DNA of 64,000 bases from Liolophura sinensis (taxonomy: Eukaryota > Mollusca > Polyplacophora > Chitonida > Chitonidae): assembly GCF_032854445.1 (NCBI RefSeq), contig NC_088301.1:42889187-42953186 (forward strand), in the 5' to 3' direction. The notes under the pieces were generated by a model. It was not told the DNA's origin. It saw only the letters and a program-made list of their open reading frames with translations, and did not search any database. The translations under genes and the position numbers were made by a program. Positions 57,796 through 64,000 of the stretch are shown piece after piece (position 1 is the stretch's first letter; each line of letters begins with the position of its first letter).

Positions 57796-59814
57796 GTTTG
57801 AGTTCCTTGGTGTTTGGAAAGCACCTATTAGATTTTAAAACCTCCGTGTATGTATACAGCTTACAGAGTGAAACGATTCTTTTCTACATGGTTGTCCATA
57901 CTCTTGGATGTTTTGGGATGACATTAGACACTTTCTATGATTTGCACCAATTGTATACTTCCTAATTGTAGCTTTTTATCCTTCTAACTTTGGGTATCAT
58001 TTTATCAGATTTAATTCAAATTTCTTAAGAAGTCTCGTAATCCTTTATTTTTAATGGCCTGACGTCAGTATAATTATAGACCTACATGTATGATTAAAAA
58101 ATCAATGAATAATATGGCTTATAACACCACATCGACATTACAGGAGCCCTACTATATGGCCAGAACTTGTCAAATGAAAGAGGAGATATTTCCAGTACAC
58201 TCTGTACACAATACACTTAACTGTGTGTTTGTTTTTTTATTGGATTGGTGTTTTACGCTGTACTGAAGAATATTTCACTTACACAAATGGTGGGAGGAAA
58301 CCGCTGGCACAAACCGGGGGAAACCCACTAACAACCGCGGGTTGCTGAAACCTTCCCATGTATGTACGACTGGATAGGACTTGATTGTTTAATCCATGAC
58401 TAAATCTTATTCACGTGAAGCTTTTCTTTTATCAAATGTCCAAGAGTTCTACGCTGCTTATCTGATCGAAGATATTGAATATTAATGAGCGCGCCTTATG
58501 TATGCATAGAGTGTCCCTTTCACTTTATTATATGAATATATGGTAAGACTGTAACAAGGCAACACCATTGTTATGTATGCTTGGATTTTCGACTCGTATA
58601 TTTAACAATTTTTCACTCCAATAGGTGTGTGCATTTATTTATTTCATTAGTGTTTTACGCCACACTAAATAATGTTCCACTTATACATCAGCATTAGGGT
58701 GGGAGGAAATTAGCCGTATATGAAATAGAACTAACTTTTAACACACTTTACCTAATGTTAACATGTCGTTTGTTAAACAGTACTTAACCTGATAACACAT
58801 CTTTATATATACACAGCCGATAATTAGTATACATTATCAATTAAAGAGACATCAGCACAGATCCGATTTAATTTTTACTGTTATTTTAGAATACCTTAAA
58901 TAATTACCAGTCACAAAACATCAGCCTGTCCGCGTGTTACCGTTCAAAACTGGGAATCACGCTGTTAGTTCCTAACCTTTTTAAAGCCTTTCTCATGAGA
59001 AGTTTATCAAACTTTGACATCATTTTAACGCTGTAAATAGTAAAGGTATACGAGCCTGATATTTATTTATAGGCAATAACTTTAACTATTCTTGCATGAT
59101 TAATAGAGAAACTTTTGTTTAATTGACGATATGGATTGTTTTGCCAAACAATCCGTGCATAATCTCTTTAAGCTTATGTGATCTGGCCTACATAATGATA
59201 GCACGACTAGAAGTGTCTAGTTCTCACTCTTGTCTTAAAGCGTACGAGGGGAATACATTAGTGGATAGCATAAGTGAGTAGATAAAACACACTTAATTAG
59301 ACAAGCAAAATTTGGGTGAGATAATTAAATAAATAAACTGCATAAAACGGTAACATATTTTCCCATATATACACTACATATATAAGACAACAAACCCAGA
59401 TAATTTATATTTCTTACATTATTTTCCTGAAAAGTTATCTTTCATGGTTGGTTGTCCTTATTGGTCATTGGTTATTATGTGAGTGAGATAAATAAATAAA
59501 TAAATGGCACAAAACGGTAACATTATTCCAATATTTTTATCTTTCTATATACAGTACTTCAGCACAATGAAATTTTCTAACGTGGGAGACATTTCTTCGT
59601 CTTCTGCTGGAAATTCCCCATAATTTGATATTCTGCCCTCCTGATTTAACAAGCCATGTTCTGTAAGTACCATTAAACGCTGGTACAGGTCTTCTGCTTG
59701 TTGCTCTGGTCTTAGATGTACGGCCACATAATCGAGGAAGTGGGCGCCGGTGTATTAAAATCCTAGTGTAGCCTAGTCCATTAACCAGCCATATCTGTTA
59801 GATAGAGGTGGAGT
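57796..59814 (-). repeat. Inverted repeat 2, right arm
   Basis: Reverse complement of 53561-55136 plus about 500 bp (58210-58740) of SINE-derived C subunit absent from the left arm. TGACGTCA at 58060-58067. Outer boundary at GAGGTGGAGT (59814), after which the flanks differ from the left side. Confidence 0.85.
59545..59754 (-). pseudogene. Conserved 69-codon open frame, right copy
   Basis: Same frame as at 53621-53830, in the opposite orientation, with one substitution (EHGLL instead of EDGLL). Absence of other changes, while the arm as a whole shows several per cent divergence and indels, is notable. Confidence 0.45.
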
Positions 59815-60190
59815 CTTACACAACAGCATGTGGAGAAATAATTACCGGGTAATAGTTAGCAGTTTATCCTAACATGAGTTCTCACATATTTACTTTCTGA
59901 GGAGCCGTATGGAGAAGATCTTCATCACCGGCGTTAATGCTACGCAGGGATGTAGAACGTGTTATTTTCTTTCTTTCTTTCTTTTTTTTTTTTAAGCCAG
60001 TTGACGCCATCCACGATGAAGGGGGCAAAGTTATGATCTAGAGTCAGTGTGTATTGGAGGTTTTGTGGTAACAGTGGGATGTGGTAACAGTGGGATGTGA
60101 TAACAGTTTCTGATGTCCGAAGGCATCACTGTTTCGGTGCACGATGCGTATGTGCCACACTCCATGTAATGCTTCGGTTGTATACTTAAT
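59815..60190. other. Intergenic stretch, nothing recognised
   Basis: A pyrimidine-rich TTTCTTTCTTTCTTTT run lies near 59968. A short direct duplication (GTGGTAACAGTGGGATGTG) occurs at 60066 and 60081. Confidence 0.4.
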
Positions 60191-60348
60191 CCGGGGACAC
60201 ACTAGGTGGATTTTTTCGCTTGTGGCGACGAACTTAATGGCCCGCGAAATATCGAAAAATCTGCCTAGTGTGTCTGCAACGATGCTGCGAATATCGTCAA
60301 CGTATTTCGCGGGCAATTAAAATCCGCCAAGTAGGCCTATGTCCCCGG
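60191..60348. mobile_element. Small palindromic MITE
   Basis: 158 bp, beginning CCGGGGACACACTAGGTGG and ending with the inverted GGCCTATGTCCCCGG. The complementarity continues inward (CCCGCGAAATA against TATTTCGCGGG), so each arm is about 65 bp. No coding capacity and no clear target duplication. Superfamily not assigned. Confidence 0.75.
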
Positions 60349-60621
60349 CGTTACAGAATCTCGGTTACGTCCACGCTCTGTAGGGTACTGAGTGCCCGCG
60401 TCGTAATTCACAGCTGTGAGAAGCCAGGCATACTAAGCTGACAGTGGAAAGTGTTGGTAAAACCGCTGCGACGACGAGATGCAGTTAGGTAGGATATTAC
60501 CTTCAAAGTTAGCTGGACACAAGATATAACTGGGGACGTCAGATCCGTAAAGATCTTTATTAATCGCTCTCTAACAACAGCATGTACGTACAAAACGTGA
60601 GCCCGAAGAGGGGGGAGGGGT
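60349..60621. other. Intergenic, nothing recognised
   Basis: Only short unsupported frames. Confidence 0.35.
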
Positions 60622-61316
60622 AGCTCAATTAAATTAAACGCTGAGGTCTTTTTTTAACATTTTCTGATATTTACCTGCCTCAACGTTTAATTGATGAATT
60701 AAAAAAAACCGGTAGGTCCATTTCGCATGGCACTTGACGGAACAAAGTTGGCAGTTAAATCCACTCCAAAAAGGCGGCACCTGTCGCTTTCCGGTGTGGA
60801 CTGAGAAGAGATGGGTCTTTTCGATCACTCCTGTGAGTTTCAATGATTTTCAGCCTAGTTACATGCAGAAAACCTGATAAAATGTGGAGTTTTCTCTCTT
60901 CAAAACCCCGGTGTGCAGGCGCGACGAATCGGGTGAAACAAAAATCCGGATTGAATCTGAGGCCACGGCAGAAACCATGGGTAACGAAGTAGATATGCGC
61001 ATGATAGCAGCAAGCCTTTAAAATTCTTTTTTTTTTTCGCTCGACTGACTGGGCAGGTTGTTCTTTCTATTCTACATCTACGATGACATCCATGACTCGC
61101 CATGACAGCACAAAAGTCATTTTGACGAGCGAGATGACAATATTTCTGTGGACTTGCAGGAGTGATCGAAATCTCTTTTCAGTCCACACCGGAAATCGGT
61201 GCGAGGTGTGTATTTAACGGCCAACTTCATACCGCACAGTGCCTTGAGGAATAAGTCTACAGTGTTTTTTAGTTCAACGATAAAACGTTGAGGCAGGTAA
61301 ATATCAGAAATTGTTA
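60622..61316. mobile_element. Long-TIR non-autonomous DNA element, copy 1 (right end truncated)
   Basis: Left arm: TAAACGCTGAGGTC, TATTTACCTGCCTCAACGTT, GCACTTGACGG, TTCCGGTGTGGACTGAGAAG and GATCACTCCTGTG. The complement is found at 61155-61316 (GGAGTGATCGAA, CAGTCCACACCGGAA, AACGTTGAGGCAGGTAAATA). The middle contains GACTGGGCAGGTTGTTCTTT, shared with copy 2. The terminal GACCTCAACGTTTAA present at the end of copy 2 is missing. No transposase. Confidence 0.75.
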
Positions 61317-61557
61317 CGAGAAAGGGTGACCGCGCAAGTGCGACTGTGGGTTATTCTAACAAGCATAATACTGGCGCTGCATAATCTGGGGTACCGTATG
61401 CAAATTTGGAAGAAAGGGGAAAGAAATCCCAGTGGCGCCGTCTTCGGACCTACACAACTAAATCTGTTAAAAACGGTAGACTACTGATCGACACGTGAGC
61501 GCTATGTTGGCGGCAGGTGGCGCTCGAGTGCTGCACGTGATACCTACAAAAGCTAAG
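61317..61557 (+). promoter_or_regulatory. Promoter and 5' UTR region of the signal-peptide exon
   Basis: Between the transposon end and the ATG. It contains an octamer ATGCAAAT at 61398-61405, the POU-factor binding word. No TATA box at a suitable distance. Upstream in-frame ATG at 61504 has a weak context and is not preferred. Confidence 0.35.
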
Positions 61558-61857
61558 ATGGCGAAGCCAGGAAGTGCAACGTCGAACTGGTCAATGTTTT
61601 CTGCTGTTTTTTGCGCTGTATTGTCCCTGTCTCTCGCTAATGTGAATTTGAGAGGAGACAGATATGTTCAGAAATTTGACATACCGGTTTTCGCGGACAA
61701 ACATTCGGTTACGATAGCGGAAGACACCGATGGTGTGTACGAAGAAGACTGGGAAACTCTTCTACCAATGTTGGATCGACACCGACGAGACGCAGATGGA
61801 AGTTGTTTTGATAAAGAGCGAAAGAACTTAGGAACTGTGACAGAAGCACACAACAGT
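61558..61857 (+). CDS. First coding exon of an unidentified secreted or type I membrane protein
   Basis: The ATG at 61558 has a strong context (AAGATGGCG). An in-frame extension to 61504 exists but is less favoured. Residues 1-33 include a hydrophobic SMFSAVFCAVLSLSLANV segment typical of a signal peptide. Then comes an acidic stretch (HSVTIAEDTDGVYEEDWETL) followed by a basic RHRR (about residues 78-81), a possible furin-type site, and SCFDKERKNLGTVTEAHNS. The exon ends in phase 0 at a consensus donor (AACAGT|GTAAGT), 100 codons in. A propeptide layout of this kind occurs, for example, in VPS10-domain receptors, and the last residues are weakly reminiscent of the start of that domain. This is a guess. 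The next exons are not identified; the acceptor near 62030 leads to a short hydrophobic frame of doubtful value. Confidence 0.65.
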
Positions 61858-62725
61858 GTAAGTCATGGGTGAAGTTTATGTACCAAAATTTATAATGTGT
61901 TATTAACATTAGTAAGTATAAATTGGCAGACTTTCTGATATGTAATTTGACAATCTTCGTGACACTGCGAGTCCATCGGTATATCTAAAAAAGAAAAGTG
62001 ACGTTTGAACTCACCTTAACTCACTTTTCAGCCACAAGCCAGTGCTGAGTTGACTTTTTCAGTAATATCAATGGTTATTTTAGTCTTACTTGCCTGCAAC
62101 TTTACCCCGATATTTGGTAATCGCTTACAACAGACTTGATCGTCCCAACTTTAGCTCTAGATGACTAAACTTAGCTGAGTTCACATAATTATAGATTGTT
62201 TGGGAGTTGTAGGGACTAGGGTTATATTTATGTGTTGATTTCCACTTGCATCCTGACGTCATATTTTTCCCATGGTCACTCGCTTTTACTGATTTTTCAT
62301 GGGTTAAAATTGAATGAGGAGATGTTTCCTCAAAGAAAAGCAGTGTAAATAAGACGTTTAGTATTCTAGTTTCAGTCATGTGTATGACATTGCTTCACGA
62401 TGTATACTTTTTTTGAAAGAATTTACTTGACTAGTAGTGAAATGTTCTGGATTCAAACATGTCGGGTCCGTAGCCGTTTGCTTATACTACTACACCACTC
62501 AAGTTGATGTGCTAGAATGTGGATTTTAGACGCCTTTAGGACAGATGAATATGGTAAGGGTTGAATGCGCATGTGCTTGTGTCACATGCTTTTGTCACAT
62601 GAACTACATCGGAAAAGGATCTCCTCCATATTTGGATAACCTCATGAATTGACATAAGGAGTGATGTTGAAAGTTACACATAAATATAACCATTCACCTC
62701 TAAAGGAAGCATTACATTGCATAGT
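61858..62725. other. Probable intron of the signal-peptide gene
   Basis: Starts with the GTAAGT donor. Contains a TGACGTCA palindrome at 62254-62261 and no recognised exon. A CTCACTTTTCAG acceptor-like site ends near 62030, followed by 35 open, hydrophobic codons. Confidence 0.45.
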
Positions 62726-63474
62726 TCAATGTTATTAAACGTTGAGGTCTAATTTTCTGACATTTACTTGCCTCAACATGTAATTATTGAATTCAAAAGT
62801 ATGGTATGTCCATTCTGCAAGGCACTTGCTGAACGAAGTTAGTCTTCAAATTCACTCCGAATTAACAGCACACGCCAATTTCTGGTGTGGACTGAAAACA
62901 GAAGAGATCACTCCTGCAAGTTTCAATTCATTTCAGACTAGTTACATGCAGAAAATCTCATAAAGTTTTGACTAACTTTTTAATAATGTTGTGTGCCACC
63001 AGCTATAATTTATTTTTCTTGCTTGATTGACTGGGCAAATTGTTCTTTCTATTCTACATCCATGATAACTGATAATCGCTAAAGTTGTCATTTCAGACTG
63101 GTTGCATAGTCTTGTCTTGTTAGGTTGAATTCCGTATCTTTTTGTTGCATAGTTCCAAGATTTAAGTACACCCGACTCACCGTAATAGCACAAAGTTATT
63201 TTGACGAGCAATAAGGAAATATTTCTTTGATTTCAACAACATTTCGACTCAGGAATGGATTTGCACGTACAGGAGTGATCAAAAAGACCTATTTCTTTTC
63301 AGTATGGTAAATTGGTATGTGCCACTGTTTTTGAATGGATTTAACGGTAAACTTTGATCCGCCTAGTGCATTGTGGAATGGACCTACTGTGTTTTTCAAT
63401 TCAACGACTAAATGTTGAGGCAGGTAAATATAAGAAATTGTTGAAAATAGACCTCAACGTTTAATTTAATTGAA
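62726..63474. mobile_element. Long-TIR non-autonomous DNA element, copy 2 (complete)
   Basis: Both ends present: AGTTCAATGTTATTAAACGT with TGAGGTCTA at the left, and TAGACCTCAACGTTTAATTT with AATTGAACT at the right. Arms of about 230 bp are complementary with mismatches. It shares CAGACTAGTTACATGCAGAA, GACTGGGCAAATTGTTCTTT and TTATTTTGACGAGC with copy 1. No transposase is encoded, and the target duplication is unclear. It lies within the presumed first intron of the signal-peptide gene. Confidence 0.8.
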
Positions 63475-64000
63475 CTACCCTATATAATTCTTAGCTCCCC
63501 AGGGCACCTGACTGCTAACATCCTGAGCTGGTGATTATCCCAAGGGTAAATATCCATCCATATTTCAGCAAGCTCAACCTGTCTGCTGGTTCCAAGTTAC
63601 CTAAATGGTGGCTGTTTCCTGGGCCACACTATCGCAAACGGTGGGCATATGTGTCCCAGAAACCAGGATGGTGTATGTGATGGGTGGCCATATTTGTGAA
63701 GTTCAAACAAGCAGAAAAGTTGAACTCTCTGAAACATTGATGGATGTTTACCTTTAGGGTGATCATCAGTTCGAGGTTTTAACCATCAAATGCCCTGGGG
63801 CACTAAACTTTGTGAAGGAGTAAGTTAAAAAGCCGGGAAGGTTAGTAATCGACTGTTGTCTGAAATTTTACGATGCATTCCATGACTATATGCGAGCCCC
63901 AGAAAAGCATAGGCATCCAGGGCTAACCAACTTAAGCTTAGATTTCTTAAGAGTTCTGTTGGCTCTTGTGGAAGTACAGACCTGCACCAAAGATTAGTCT
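63475..64000. other. Right edge, nothing recognised
   Basis: GC content is higher than average and the frames are broken. No repeat or exon could be supported. Confidence 0.4.

Overview
The window looks like intergenic and accessory DNA from an invertebrate nuclear genome, most likely a mollusc and probably a bivalve. This is inferred from AT-rich, intron-containing DNA with very few coding exons, from tRNA-headed SINEs ending in CGTAAAACACCAATCAAATA-type tails, from a GTGCGACGTTAAAC SINE tail at 7.47 kb, and from a GRDP-like (DUF1399) and a KCTD-like gene piece. No species call is possible from sequence alone. There is a 200-base run of N at 45557-45756.

Only three loci look like host coding DNA with plausible gene structure. 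They are a secreted-protein first exon at the left edge (minus strand, 654 down to 360), a GRDP-like gene at 42.49-43.92 kb whose reading frame is disrupted, and a signal-peptide first exon at 61558-61857 (plus strand) with a clean splice donor. A KCTD/BTB-T1-like reading frame at 49.5-50.05 kb carries three in-frame stops and is a pseudogene.

The rest is repeats. From left to right they are: scattered copies of a dispersed repeat (family A); a 41-bp minisatellite (5.65-7.45 kb) interrupted by a reverse-transcriptase scrap; a 55-bp minisatellite (9.15-13.02 kb); a dispersed repeat B copy with a SINE inserted (14.69-16.44 kb); a foldback element (18.8-19.6 kb); a 3.1-kb tandem duplication (20.85-26.55 kb); and a 10-kb field (20.9-31.5 kb) of hairpin modules, CCAAT/CRE/TATA cassettes and inverted family A copies. 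Next come a 34-bp minisatellite (32.3-35.03 kb) inside a tandemly duplicated unit, more family A, a broken reverse-transcriptase gene (38.3-38.7 kb) and the second copy of repeat B followed by its own SINE (39.65-41.36 kb).

After the GRDP-like gene lie a Jockey/I-type LINE on the minus strand (ORF1 intact, ORF2 endonuclease running into the gap), a decayed Ty3/gypsy integrase on the plus strand directly next to it, the KCTD-like pseudogene, and two interlocked large inverted repeats (50.64-57.04 and 53.56-59.81 kb). The right end holds a small palindromic MITE (60.19-60.35 kb) and two long-TIR elements (60.62-61.32 and 62.73-63.47 kb) that bracket the signal-peptide exon.

No complete pathway or operon-like system is visible. 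The most unusual signals are the recurrent promoter-like cassettes with near-constant CCAAT-CRE spacing, the excess of TGACGTCA palindromes, the interlocked inverted repeats carrying a nearly invariant 60-codon reading frame, and a minisatellite whose apparent single-monomer ancestor is preserved in a neighbouring duplicate.
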